Source: CBDFNN01 sp965250215 (GTDB lineage Bacteria > Bacteroidota > Rhodothermia > Rhodothermales > DATKEJ01). From it: a stretch of 64,000 nucleotides of DNA. Position numbers and translations under genes: made by a program. The notes beneath the pieces are model-generated. The model was not told the origin of the DNA and made no database searches. It was given only the letters and a program-made list of their open reading frames with translations. The stretch lies in assembly GCA_965250215.1 (NCBI GenBank), contig CBDFNN010000004.1, positions 1,054,001 through 1,118,000 on the forward strand, in the 5' to 3' direction. This document shows, one piece after another, positions 28,059 to 36,993 of this stretch (positions are counted from its first letter, which is position 1; each line of letters opens with the position of its first letter).

Positions 28059-29456
28059 ATGTCATCAGCACAGGACATATTCGCAGCGATCCCACCTCGC
28101 GTCCAAGATTCTGGTACGGAAGAGAAGCCTAAAGTATTTCGGAAGAGGGATGTAGTCAGGGATTTTTTGGCCTTTCTCAGTAGAGAAAGGGTGCGCTATT
28201 GCGTCCTCGGAGATATACCAGATAGCTACCCAAAAAAAATTACCTCTGATATTGACGTCGCCTTCGACTTTGAATCGGAGAAGGAAGTCAGGTTTGTGAT
28301 CAATTTGTTCTGTCAGCAAGATTCGCAGACCAGCCTGATCTCGATTCTTAGACACGAGCACACGGCCTTTTTCTATGTCTTAGCTTTCAAAGACAAGTCT
28401 GGCGGATTTTCATTTCTACAAATCGACGCCTGCATTGACTATTATCGCGATGGACGATTGCTCATCGAGAAAGATGACTTAATATTGAATCGACGTAAAC
28501 GCCGTGGGAAAGGAGGTTTGGAGTTTTTCGTGCCAGCTCCAGCATCCGAGTTTAAATATTATCTTATAAAGAAGATCGAAAAGAAAAGTCTCAGCAAGGG
28601 TGCTGGGGAGCATCTAAGTGACTGTTGGCGCGAAGACATGAACGGCTGTATGTCAGTCCTGAACGAATACTTTTCCGGGGAAGATTCCGTTTGCATAAGT
28701 CACGCGGCTGAACTAGGAAATTGGGATGCGATATCTGATCGAATAGCGGATTATAGAACAGCATTCCAAAGAAAAATGCGACCTACGATTCCAGATCGAA
28801 TATCTGAATCGCGACGAATTATCAGAAGACTGATTTCTCCTCCTGGTTTTTGGGTGGCTATTTTTGGCCCAGATGGGATTGGAAAGAGCACTCTAATCGA
28901 ACAACTTATCCAGCACTATCAGCCAGCTTTTTGGGGCGTTGCCTATAAGCATTTTCGACCAAGGATGGACAGCAATATTCATGGTGACGGCGCGCCAGTG
29001 ACAAACCCTCATGCCGAGAGACCTCGCTCGGGTCTGGCTTCTGTCGCTAAGATAGCTTACTACTTCTTTGACTACTGGCTAGGGTACCTAACAAATGTGA
29101 GGTTGCTTCTCTCAAAGGGTAAGTTTGTTATTTTCGATCGTTATGCTGACGACATCAAGGTCGATCCAATACGCTATCGATATTCTGGACCCAGGTGGCT
29201 AGTTGACCTGATGTGTAAGGGGATCCCGAGACCTGATCTCGTCATCGTACTGGATGCCCCTGCGTCATTGATCCAGTCAAGAAAGTCCGAAGTAAACTCA
29301 TCTGAGACGGAACGGCAACTCAAGGAGTACGAAAAGATATCGAAGAGCTATGAAAGCTGGGTTCTCATGGATGCATCTGGTACACCTGAGGAGGTTTTTA
29401 ACAGTGTGCAACATGTGCTGACGCAGGCCATGGCACGACGTTATATTTCGTCCTAG
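28059..29456 (+). CDS. Nucleotidyltransferase-like / thymidylate-kinase-like fusion protein
   Basis: A 465-residue cytoplasmic protein with two recognisable parts. The N-terminal half has a nucleotidyltransferase-like pattern: VRYCVLGDIPD, then SDIDVAFDFESE with the paired acidic residues, and a later acidic strand FLQIDACIDYY. The C-terminal half has a P-loop (FGPDGIGKSTLIEQL, about 269-283), a kinase-like DRY block (VIFDRYADDIKVDP) and PDLVIVLDAPASLIQSRK, as in thymidylate kinase-like proteins. True TMP kinase is unlikely because of the fusion and the setting. It probably works on a sugar, nucleotide or lipid intermediate of the glycan pathway. A TTG at 28020 is a less likely start. A phosphotransferase-like gene follows after 13 bases. 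Confidence 0.62.
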   Translation: MSSAQDIFAAIPPRVQDSGTEEKPKVFRKRDVVRDFLAFLSRERVRYCVLGDIPDSYPKKITSDIDVAFDFESEKEVRFVINLFCQQDSQTSLISILRHEHTAFFYVLAFKDKSGGFSFLQIDACIDYYRDGRLLIEKDDLILNRRKRRGKGGLEFFVPAPASEFKYYLIKKIEKKSLSKGAGEHLSDCWREDMNGCMSVLNEYFSGEDSVCISHAAELGNWDAISDRIADYRTAFQRKMRPTIPDRISESRRIIRRLISPPGFWVAIFGPDGIGKSTLIEQLIQHYQPAFWGVAYKHFRPRMDSNIHGDGAPVTNPHAERPRSGLASVAKIAYYFFDYWLGYLTNVRLLLSKGKFVIFDRYADDIKVDPIRYRYSGPRWLVDLMCKGIPRPDLVIVLDAPASLIQSRKSEVNSSETERQLKEYEKISKSYESWVLMDASGTPEEVFNSVQHVLTQAMARRYISS

Positions 29457-29469
29457 CCAGCTGCCGTCG

Positions 29470-30495
29470 ATGATACAGAACGATGAGGTCTATTCCCTCT
29501 TCCCCAATAAACGTAAGCTTCGGATTGTACCCAATCTTGAAAAACCCAAATTGATATTTGAAGACAAAGGTTTTCGCTCTCGTTGGGATGCCAGTTCTTT
29601 GTTACCTGCAACCCGGTTGAGAGCACAGCTTGTCCGAACAACAAAGAGAATTCTTACAAGTGGTGGATTGCTCGGAAAAGTAATCAATTCGGATCGTGGA
29701 AAATCGCTACTCGACGAATATTTGGGCGATCGCTGGAGTCCGTACGACGCTGAAGTCCTACTAGGAACTCCCGGACCCGCTCAAAAGGCTAGTATCAGAA
29801 TTCGGAATTGCTCAACTCGAGAACCAGTAGGATTTATCAAGTTCGGATCGAGTGTAATTGCAAAAGAACGTCTAGAAAATGAAAAAAAAGTATTGAGCGA
29901 TTTGCCAAGTGGACTTGCACCCAAAGTGATAAAATTTGGCCATTTGGGAAATGGTCTCGCTTTGATGGTTGATCCGATCTCGGGAAAGCAACCCAAAGCA
30001 TCGGTTCCGCCCGATGAAGGAGTTTTTTCTTATCTCCACTCTCTTGAAAAAGAAGAACGTCAGTTATTGGTGGAAAATGCTCTTTTCATCGAGCTCGAAA
30101 AGTATTCTGCTTATGCTGAGATGGCTCGGTGCTTAGGCCATAAGAAATGGCCAGTAGTTTATATGCATGGTGACTTTGCGCCGTGGAATATGAGGAAAAG
30201 CGATAGTTCATTTCGGACTTTTGATTGGGAATTTGGCTCGACGACCGGAATACCGTTTTATGATTTGGCCTTTTATGTTTTGCAGGTAGGAGCTCTCATT
30301 TACGACTGGAGTCCCGAGAGGGCAAAAGCGGAATGCTGCAGAACACTTAAGCTTTATTCACCTGATTTAAGCGAGTCAGAAGCATCAGCCTTTGCATCCT
30401 TCGCTGCAATGAGGTCGCACGCTGATTCCGAAGCCGACGGACATCCCTCCGATTTCTTTATTCAGCCCTGGAGGAAGAAAGTGTGGGAGGCCTAA
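29470..30495 (+). CDS. Aminoglycoside-phosphotransferase/choline-kinase-like protein
   Basis: A 341-residue protein with the protein-kinase-like phosphotransferase core. The catalytic loop is VVYMHGDFAPWNMRKS (aspartate and asparagine intact) and the metal-binding segment is FRTFDWEFGSTTGIPFYDLA. An N-lobe strand and lysine region is visible as EPVGFIKFGSS. Members phosphorylate small molecules such as choline, sugars or antibiotics; drug resistance is unlikely inside a polysaccharide operon. Together with the fusion kinase just upstream and GT4 genes downstream, phosphorylation of a sugar or glycan precursor is inferred. The next gene begins one base after its stop (ATG at 30497). Confidence 0.68.
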   Translation: MIQNDEVYSLFPNKRKLRIVPNLEKPKLIFEDKGFRSRWDASSLLPATRLRAQLVRTTKRILTSGGLLGKVINSDRGKSLLDEYLGDRWSPYDAEVLLGTPGPAQKASIRIRNCSTREPVGFIKFGSSVIAKERLENEKKVLSDLPSGLAPKVIKFGHLGNGLALMVDPISGKQPKASVPPDEGVFSYLHSLEKEERQLLVENALFIELEKYSAYAEMARCLGHKKWPVVYMHGDFAPWNMRKSDSSFRTFDWEFGSTTGIPFYDLAFYVLQVGALIYDWSPERAKAECCRTLKLYSPDLSESEASAFASFAAMRSHADSEADGHPSDFFIQPWRKKVWEA

Positions 30496-30496
30496 A

Positions 30497-31741
30497 ATGA
30501 TTAATCAATTGAATGTGTTGGCTACGGCATATGCCTGTGAGCCTGGGCGAGGATCCGAACCAGGTATTGGTTGGAATATTGTAAGAGAGCTTTCGGAGCA
30601 TCACAGAATCTGCGTAATCACAAGAGAGAATCATCGGACATTGATAGAGGATGCCCTTGAGAAAAGACCCTCGCACAACATTGAGTTCATTTACTTTGAT
30701 CTTCCCAATTGGGCTCGTTGGTGGAAGAAGGGGACCAGGGGTTTAATGCTCTATTACTACTTATGGCAGTATGGAGCCATGAGAAAAGCTCGCTCTCTTA
30801 TGAAAAAGAGATCCTTTGATTTGGCCCACCATGTCACTTTTGGTAGGTATTGGAATCCGAGCTATTTGCCCTCACTCGGAATTCCTTTTGTTTGGGGACC
30901 AGTTGGTGGCGGAGAAAGCTCACCATCAAACTTTACTCGCGAATTTTCCTTCAAAGGAAGGCTTTATGAGGGGCTAAGAGATACTGCTAGGAAAATTCTT
31001 TCGCTCGATCCTTTTGTGGGACGATGTGGCAGAGAGAGCTCAGTAGCATTAGCGACGACTAAGGAAACGGAGAGAGTTCTGATTAAACTCGGTGCCGAAA
31101 ATGTTGTCTTACTAGGCAACGTTGCCCTAAATCATGATGAAATGAAGCACTATCAATCGATGAGGACACCACCTGAGGAATTATTCCGTTTCGTGAGCAT
31201 GGGTCGTCTTCTTAATTGGAAAGGGTTTCATCTAGGGCTCAAAGCTTTTGCCGACGCGGCTGTAGAGAACTCTGAGTATTGGTTTATTGGTACTGGACCA
31301 TTCGAGGCAAAACTAAAAGTTTTAGCAGTGGAATTAGGGATAGAGGATAAAGTTATTTTCCACGGCTTTGTGGAAAGACAAAAAACCTACGAGCTAATGG
31401 AATCCTGTCATATTCTAGTTCATCCCAGTCTTCATGACTCAGGCGGCTGGGTCTGTATCGAAGCCATGGCAGCCGGGAGACCGGTGATGTGTCTTGATCT
31501 CGGAGGTCCTGCTGTGGTGGTTGACGAGGAAAGCGGATTTGTTGCGAGTGCATCATCACCCAGTGAATCGATACGAGAAATGAGCCAATTCATGAGAGAA
31601 ATGGCCGCTTCCAGATCTCTTTGGGCGCACAAAAGTAAAGCCTCTTCAGAACGCGCTATGAGAATGTTTACCTGGGAGAAAAAGGCTGAACAAATATCAG
31701 AGAACTATCTCAGGGCGTTGAGTAATCAAGTACATTCATAA
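30497..31741 (+). CDS. Glycosyltransferase family 4
   Basis: A 414-residue cytoplasmic GT-B enzyme. The N-terminus (LATAYACEPGRGSEPGIGW) is the conserved nucleotide/acceptor loop of this GT4 subgroup. The C-terminal donor domain has RFVSMGRLLNWKGFHLG, WFIGTGPFEAKL, and the EX7E block in HDSGGWVCIEAMAAGRPV. It transfers a nucleotide-activated sugar with retention of configuration onto the growing lipid-linked oligosaccharide; which sugar is unknown. It follows the phosphotransferase-like gene with one base between and precedes the polymerase-like gene by 18 bases. Confidence 0.9.
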   Translation: MINQLNVLATAYACEPGRGSEPGIGWNIVRELSEHHRICVITRENHRTLIEDALEKRPSHNIEFIYFDLPNWARWWKKGTRGLMLYYYLWQYGAMRKARSLMKKRSFDLAHHVTFGRYWNPSYLPSLGIPFVWGPVGGGESSPSNFTREFSFKGRLYEGLRDTARKILSLDPFVGRCGRESSVALATTKETERVLIKLGAENVVLLGNVALNHDEMKHYQSMRTPPEELFRFVSMGRLLNWKGFHLGLKAFADAAVENSEYWFIGTGPFEAKLKVLAVELGIEDKVIFHGFVERQKTYELMESCHILVHPSLHDSGGWVCIEAMAAGRPVMCLDLGGPAVVVDEESGFVASASSPSESIREMSQFMREMAASRSLWAHKSKASSERAMRMFTWEKKAEQISENYLRALSNQVHS

Positions 31742-31759
31742 CACTGATCCTGTATTGAT

Positions 31760-33172
31760 ATGGGTGCATTACCCTGGTATAGAGTTCCTCTTTTATGGCT
31801 ATTTGTCGGCCCGCCCGCCTTTCGCGAGGTTGGGACACGTTTAGCCATGGCCTCCATTGTGGAAGGACAAGATTATTGGAATATAATGCGCTTCATTTGG
31901 TGGGGCATGTGGACGCTTGTTGCAATTTTTGACATTATCAAAGATAGACGCGCAGCTAAGGCATTTCTTTCTGAGATTGGCCTCTTGCCCGTTTTTGTTG
32001 GGGTGTGGATCGTTCCCCTCTATGCCTCGTGTTTCATATCACCCTCGCCCTACTTCTCGATAGGTAATGCGACTTGCGTCGTTATGTTGGTGATGTGTTC
32101 TTTCGATTTGGGTCTCAAGATGTTTACCGGACAGATAACCTTTCGTAAGGTACTTCACCTCTTGATGTGGGCGGCTGGCTTTCTCTTGACGGTCATTTCT
32201 ATTACCTACTTGATCGATCCAACTCTTGTGTCATGGGTGACCTACACGGGCACTCGAATTCGTGGCAACTCTGTCGGATACGCCCCCTTGTGTTCACTTA
32301 TTCTTTTTTTCGTAAGTGTATTCATATTTCTTAAACCAATTCGAAAGAGAAATTACCTTCTCTTTTTCATCATGGCCTACTCGGTCTGGTGGATTTATAT
32401 AGGTCAAACTAGATCCGCCTATGCAGGATTCGGAGTCGGTGCCATCATCTATTTATGGCAGTGGGGTCAATTCGGAAAGAGCTTTACTAGGACCGTGATG
32501 CTCTTCGCTCTTGTCATCTCCTTTCTGACGGCTTTATCGATAGCCTACGGAGCGTCTCACCGGGTACGGTGGGAATTGGATGGTTTGTACGATCGATATG
32601 TCCTGCGCGATGCCAGTGCCTATTCCGAGGAGTTTCAGGAAGAGACCCTTACTTCATTGAACGGTCGAACTATTGTGGCCAATGTCTTAATAAGGGAGAC
32701 TATAGACAAGCCTCTTGGCTCAGGATATGTTGCAGGTCCTAGGGCGATTTTACAGAGCGAGGAAGTCATGATGGAGCTCGGTACTCAGGCTTTCGGAAAC
32801 GCACATAATGCTTATTTAGAAATCTACACTGGAAGTGGATTCTTTGCCTTCCTGGGCTTTATGGGAATCGTAATCTGGCTAGTTAGGAAATCTCGCTCGA
32901 TATGGTCAGATGAAACGATGCTCATACGTGTTCTGATGTATGCTGTGCTTCTGCAGGGACTCTTTGAATCAAATCTGGTGCTACCATTTAAACAGAGTTC
33001 GGTATTATTTTGGCTGTTGATAGCTTGCGTCGCTCCACTTGAATCTATAAATCGCAGCTTTCTTTTGAATGGCATGTCACCAAATAAGCATTTTGGGCCT
33101 GGTGACGGTCTTCCACCTGGTCCCTACGCCGATCCGACCCTAGGGAGAAAAGAACCCTACGGAGGGTATTAA
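31760..33172 (+). CDS. O-antigen ligase/polymerase-like membrane protein (Wzy-like)
   Basis: A 470-residue membrane protein with about ten to twelve hydrophobic segments. A large extracytoplasmic loop near residues 265-355 follows the RSAYAGFGVGAIIYLWQ helix and includes FGNAHNAYLEIYTGSGFFAF; the H-N-x-Y/L segment is typical of the O-antigen ligase (WaaL/Wzy_C) superfamily. The C-terminus is a Pro/Gly-rich cytoplasmic tail (HFGPGDGLPPGPYADP) of unknown role. In this operon, with a flippase and co-polymerase, polymerisation of repeat units is the most likely function; ligation is the alternative. Confidence 0.78.
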   Translation: MGALPWYRVPLLWLFVGPPAFREVGTRLAMASIVEGQDYWNIMRFIWWGMWTLVAIFDIIKDRRAAKAFLSEIGLLPVFVGVWIVPLYASCFISPSPYFSIGNATCVVMLVMCSFDLGLKMFTGQITFRKVLHLLMWAAGFLLTVISITYLIDPTLVSWVTYTGTRIRGNSVGYAPLCSLILFFVSVFIFLKPIRKRNYLLFFIMAYSVWWIYIGQTRSAYAGFGVGAIIYLWQWGQFGKSFTRTVMLFALVISFLTALSIAYGASHRVRWELDGLYDRYVLRDASAYSEEFQEETLTSLNGRTIVANVLIRETIDKPLGSGYVAGPRAILQSEEVMMELGTQAFGNAHNAYLEIYTGSGFFAFLGFMGIVIWLVRKSRSIWSDETMLIRVLMYAVLLQGLFESNLVLPFKQSSVLFWLLIACVAPLESINRSFLLNGMSPNKHFGPGDGLPPGPYADPTLGRKEPYGGY

Positions 33173-33213
33173 GTAAGGACTTTCCCACCAACCCCACTAT
33201 ATTTTCCGCAAAT

Positions 33214-34032
33214 ATGCACGTTACGAAAGCCACGAAGGCGAGGGAGTGGGCTTCGCTCATCGCCACAAATCCAACGGAGGCTATAGAGCGTCTCAAAACC
33301 GTCATTGAAGTACAGTCTGACAGACTGTTCGTTAAACCACCGAAGTATAACACGAGCAGTTTTGAGGACACTGTTACCGAAATCGGAAATTTCTTCGATT
33401 TTGATCTCGAATTTGCTCTAAATGAGGCAGAGGAGATCGTAAAAATCACATCTCAACGAATAACAGAAACGACGGAGAACTCACCCATTAGGGCCTCTCA
33501 CAATGGTGATTTCCTGTTAGGGAAAATTTGCTATTTAGCAGTCCGAGCCCTGAAACCCATTTCCGTCATGGAAACTGGTGTTGCATCGGGAGTGACATCA
33601 AGTTTTATCCTTTCGGCTCTAGATAAAAATGGACTGGGCCATCTGCATAGCATTGATCTCCCTCCTCTTGGGCCCCAGGTGGAAGACTACGTAGGTATTT
33701 TAGTGCCTAAGGACCTAAGAGAGAGATGGACCTTGCACAGAGGTACGTCGAAGAAAATGATGGGTGGAATTTTGAAAGAGCTCGGCTCGCTTCCGATGTT
33801 TGTTCATGACAGTTTGCATACCTACCGGAATATTCTTCGAGAGCTCACCGATGCAACTCCTTATTTGACAGATCCGGCCATAGTTATTTCAGATGATATT
33901 GACGAAAATCCGGCGTTTGAAGAATGGGCTCTTGCCAGCAAACCGAGATTCGTAACAGCTATCAAAGAAGAGGCCAAGCCTAGACTTCTTGGATTCGCCA
34001 TCAAGACCAATGCGGATTCTTCAAACGCATAA
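33214..34032 (+). CDS. Class I SAM-dependent methyltransferase (Methyltransf_24-like)
   Basis: A 272-residue protein with a Rossmann methyltransferase core in its second half. Motif I reads VMETGVASGVTSSFILSAL, the acidic strand 2 end HLHSIDLPPLG, and later FVHDSLHTYRNILREL and VISDDIDENPAFEEW, the H-D-x-x-H/Y pattern of Methyltransf_24/cephalosporin-hydroxylase-like enzymes. The first 95 residues are helical and not recognised. It probably methylates a sugar or sugar-linked precursor of the glycan. The end overlaps the following GT4 gene by 23 bases. Confidence 0.75.
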   Translation: MHVTKATKAREWASLIATNPTEAIERLKTVIEVQSDRLFVKPPKYNTSSFEDTVTEIGNFFDFDLEFALNEAEEIVKITSQRITETTENSPIRASHNGDFLLGKICYLAVRALKPISVMETGVASGVTSSFILSALDKNGLGHLHSIDLPPLGPQVEDYVGILVPKDLRERWTLHRGTSKKMMGGILKELGSLPMFVHDSLHTYRNILRELTDATPYLTDPAIVISDDIDENPAFEEWALASKPRFVTAIKEEAKPRLLGFAIKTNADSSNA

Positions 34033-35185
34033 TTACTATCAGCAGGCCGGCGGCGAGGATCTGGTTTTTGCAGAAGAGTCGGCATTGTTGCGCAACAATG
34101 GACATGCAGTTCATCAATACTCAGTCCACAATGACTCTGTTAGGAGTCTCTCTAAGATTGAGCTCGCTAGAAAAACTTTTTGGAATCAAGACTCCTTTGA
34201 TGAGGTCGCAAGGATTATACGTGAGAATGAGATCGATATCCTTCATTCGCACAACACCCTTCCTTTACTATCTCCAGCGATATACTATGCAGCGAGACAG
34301 GAGGGAGCTGCGGTCGTTCAAACACTACACAATTATCGACTGCTTTGTCCAAGTGGCCTATTCTACCGAAATGAAAAAGTTTGCGAGGACTGTCTTGGGA
34401 AGTCGATGGCTTTCTCAGGAATTATACACTCCTGCTACCGCGGGTCTAGGGTGACTACCGCTGTTGTCGCTAGCATGATCAATTCACATCGCCGCAGAGG
34501 AACATGGGAGAATGAAGTTGATGCATATATCTCCTTAACTCATTTCGCAAAGTCGAGATTTGTTGCCGGAGGACTGCCGGATAATTTGATTCACGTCAAA
34601 CCTAACTTTGTTAGCAAGGATTCTGGTACAGGAGAGGGAAATGGCGGATACATACTATTTGTTGGCAGGTTGTCTGAGGAAAAAGGAATTAGAACTCTAC
34701 TTCGTACTTGGAAGGATTCTGACATCGGTTTGACCCTGAAAATAATCGGAACTGGACCACTGAGTGACCAAGTGAAAAAGGTAGCATCACTAGACCACAA
34801 TATTGAATACCTCGGATTTTTGTCCCAAGAAGAGGTAAAGACTCACATGAAAAATGCAGCCGCAACGGTTGTTAGTTCAGTCTGGTATGAGACTTTTGGA
34901 CGAGTCGTCGTTGAGTCTTTTTCTGTTGGTACTCCGGTGATTGCTTCAAGGATAGGAGCACTGAGTGAATTGTTGAGCGACGGAGAAACTGGACTGCTAT
35001 TTGAAGCAGGAAATTCTGAGGATCTCAAAGAAAAACTCCACAGTTTCAAGAAATTAAGCAAGGAGCGCTCGGGGCAAATGCGTGCCAATGCCCGACGTGC
35101 ATTCGAGACGAAATACAACCCAGCCGTTAACTATTCCATGCTTCGGGATATTTATCAGTTTGCCTTAGATGCAAAGAAATCTTAG
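34010..35185 (+). CDS. Glycosyltransferase family 4
   Basis: A 391-residue GT-B enzyme. N-terminal loop THNYYQQAGGEDLVFAEESA, a subgroup-specific cysteine-bearing region (CPSGLFYRNEKVCEDCLGK and HSCYRGS), donor domain YILFVGRLSEEKGIRTLLRTW and IIGTGPLSDQVK, and the EX7E block in WYETFGRVVVESFSVGTPVIA. The ATG at 34010 overlaps the methyltransferase end by 23 bases, showing tight coupling; a TTG at 33989 would only add seven residues. The cysteine cluster is usual for this GT4 subgroup and may bind zinc (inferred). Role: sugar addition to the lipid-linked repeat unit. Confidence 0.88.
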   Translation: MRILQTHNYYQQAGGEDLVFAEESALLRNNGHAVHQYSVHNDSVRSLSKIELARKTFWNQDSFDEVARIIRENEIDILHSHNTLPLLSPAIYYAARQEGAAVVQTLHNYRLLCPSGLFYRNEKVCEDCLGKSMAFSGIIHSCYRGSRVTTAVVASMINSHRRRGTWENEVDAYISLTHFAKSRFVAGGLPDNLIHVKPNFVSKDSGTGEGNGGYILFVGRLSEEKGIRTLLRTWKDSDIGLTLKIIGTGPLSDQVKKVASLDHNIEYLGFLSQEEVKTHMKNAAATVVSSVWYETFGRVVVESFSVGTPVIASRIGALSELLSDGETGLLFEAGNSEDLKEKLHSFKKLSKERSGQMRANARRAFETKYNPAVNYSMLRDIYQFALDAKKS

Positions 35186-35286
35186 CTATGAAAACCAACA
35201 TAGAGGGATACAGTGAGAGACTTGAGCCCGGTCAAGGAATACAGGTCAAAGAAAAAGGAAATATCTTTCTCACTGTTTCAATTAAA

Positions 35287-36960
35287 ATGCATCTTCTAAG
35301 GGTATTTCGATTTTTCTGCCTGCCTCTTATGGTGTTTCCCCAAACATCTTGCGAACAAGTGGAATCGAAGAAAGTGCTCGATGAGATATTTACGACCAGT
35401 AACTTATCCCAAGCAAGGCAATCGGCAGATTTGGATAAGAGTTATAGGTCGGCATATCAAGAAATAATTGTTGTAGACGGCCCTTCTGATCTGTCCGATG
35501 ACAATAATGACGGGAGTTCTGCTAAGCCATTAAGATCCATAAGTGCTGGAATCAAACGCGCCGTTCAGTTCAAGAAAGCTGGTATCAGCTCGCGAATAAT
35601 CGTTAAGAACGGGGTGTACAGAGAATCTGTAAGATTCGACACCTATACTAATTACTACAAAAATCAGCCAGATAACAGTGTCAGAATTCTGCTAGAAGGA
35701 GAAGAAGCCGGGAAGGTTGTCGTGAGCGGATCCGATCCCGAATCGGGCTTAGAATTGGAGCGCGAAGGAAACTTTGTAGTAATACCTTGGGATCAAAAGT
35801 GGGGTGTCCAGGAAAACCCAACTCGAGGAACGAGGGAAGTAAAAGATATCGTAAGACGGAGGGAAATGGTATTTCAAGATGGCAGGCTTTTGAAACAAGT
35901 GTTGAGCCTTGCCGAACTTGAAGTTGGAGCTTTCTTAGTGGAAGAGATCAGAGATCGAATCCTTGTCTACCCTTTGGAAGATGTCAAAGAAGAATTTGAA
36001 TTATCAGTGCGAGAAAATCTTCTTAACCTTAATCACGAGCACAATGTCGAGATAAGAAACTTTGTATTTGAACGCGCTGCTTCTTTGTGGAGAGATGAAA
36101 CGGCGGCCGTTATTCTAGCTAACGGAAAAAACGTCTCGCTTATCGATTGCGACATCATCTGGAATAACGGTCGAGGAATATTAGCCGTCAATTCTGAAGA
36201 CATACTTCTCAGCGACGTCAAAATGAATTATAACGGTTGGGATGGTTGGGGCACATGGCGAGTCAAGAACTTTCACGCAAAGGGTACAGAGACCTCTTAT
36301 AACAATTGGCGTGGGCATTTGGGTGGCTTCTACGTCTGGTCAGTTGGAAATAAATTGCTTGCGATACACGGTCTTCGACTGGAAAATCACAGGGCTGAGA
36401 ACAACTACTCGCGAGGACTTTGGCTCGACTTTGACAATACAGATGTATCGATTGACTCGCTCTATCTGCTGAACAATTTAAATGATGGAGTCTTCATCGA
36501 GGCTAATCCCGGACCAATAGTAATTACTAATAGCATTATAAGTGGAAATGGGGATTTTGGTATTCTTTCAGCAAATTCAGAAAACGTCACTGTTTCAAAC
36601 ACGACGATTAAGGAAAACAATCTCGGTGCCATGAATCTAACGGGAAATGATGATGGCAGGGAGGTACAAGATTGGGACACTAAAAAGGTTCATAAGTTAG
36701 AACTCAAGAATTGGGAATGGGATGGAAATACCATTGGACATGGTTCGCAATCTGAGTATTTGGTTACGACCACTTTGGGACGGAGCGCGTGGGCTCATTT
36801 TGAGTCCAGTTTGAAATCGGACAACAATATCTGGAAGTCAAAAGTCGCAATCATCGAAGCGCCCTTTATCCAAATCTCGAAATGGAAACTAAATTCTGGT
36901 TTGGATCTGGAGGAGTGGCAGAAACGAACTGGTCTGGACTCCAACTCAACATCGAATTGA
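35287..36960 (+). CDS. Putative lipoprotein with right-handed parallel beta-helix
   Basis: A 557-residue protein. The start at 35287 gives a lipoprotein-type signal (FRFFCLPLMVFPQTSC); an ATG at 35188 would bury this behind 33 polar residues. After a linker it shows a DUF1565-like start (DGSSAKPLRSISAGIKRAV, with SRIIVKNGVYRES) and then repeated beta-helix rungs from about residue 250 to 450 (VEIRNFVFERA, VSLIDCDIIWNN, ILLSDVKMNYNGWDG, IVITNSIISGNGDFGIL, VTVSNTTIKENNLGA). This fold is shared by polysaccharide lyases, epimerases and glycan hydrolases. Because it sits in the exopolysaccharide operon, trimming, epimerising or binding the polymer is likely; catalytic residues cannot be assigned. 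Confidence 0.75.
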   Translation: MHLLRVFRFFCLPLMVFPQTSCEQVESKKVLDEIFTTSNLSQARQSADLDKSYRSAYQEIIVVDGPSDLSDDNNDGSSAKPLRSISAGIKRAVQFKKAGISSRIIVKNGVYRESVRFDTYTNYYKNQPDNSVRILLEGEEAGKVVVSGSDPESGLELEREGNFVVIPWDQKWGVQENPTRGTREVKDIVRRREMVFQDGRLLKQVLSLAELEVGAFLVEEIRDRILVYPLEDVKEEFELSVRENLLNLNHEHNVEIRNFVFERAASLWRDETAAVILANGKNVSLIDCDIIWNNGRGILAVNSEDILLSDVKMNYNGWDGWGTWRVKNFHAKGTETSYNNWRGHLGGFYVWSVGNKLLAIHGLRLENHRAENNYSRGLWLDFDNTDVSIDSLYLLNNLNDGVFIEANPGPIVITNSIISGNGDFGILSANSENVTVSNTTIKENNLGAMNLTGNDDGREVQDWDTKKVHKLELKNWEWDGNTIGHGSQSEYLVTTTLGRSAWAHFESSLKSDNNIWKSKVAIIEAPFIQISKWKLNSGLDLEEWQKRTGLDSNSTSN

Positions 36961-36993
36961 ATCCGCCCTTACCGCTCGGATAGAAAACGACAA

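Noticed and set aside
33045..33449. 134-residue minus-strand open frame at the polymerase/methyltransferase junction
   Set aside because: Antisense to two supported genes; serine-rich shadow.
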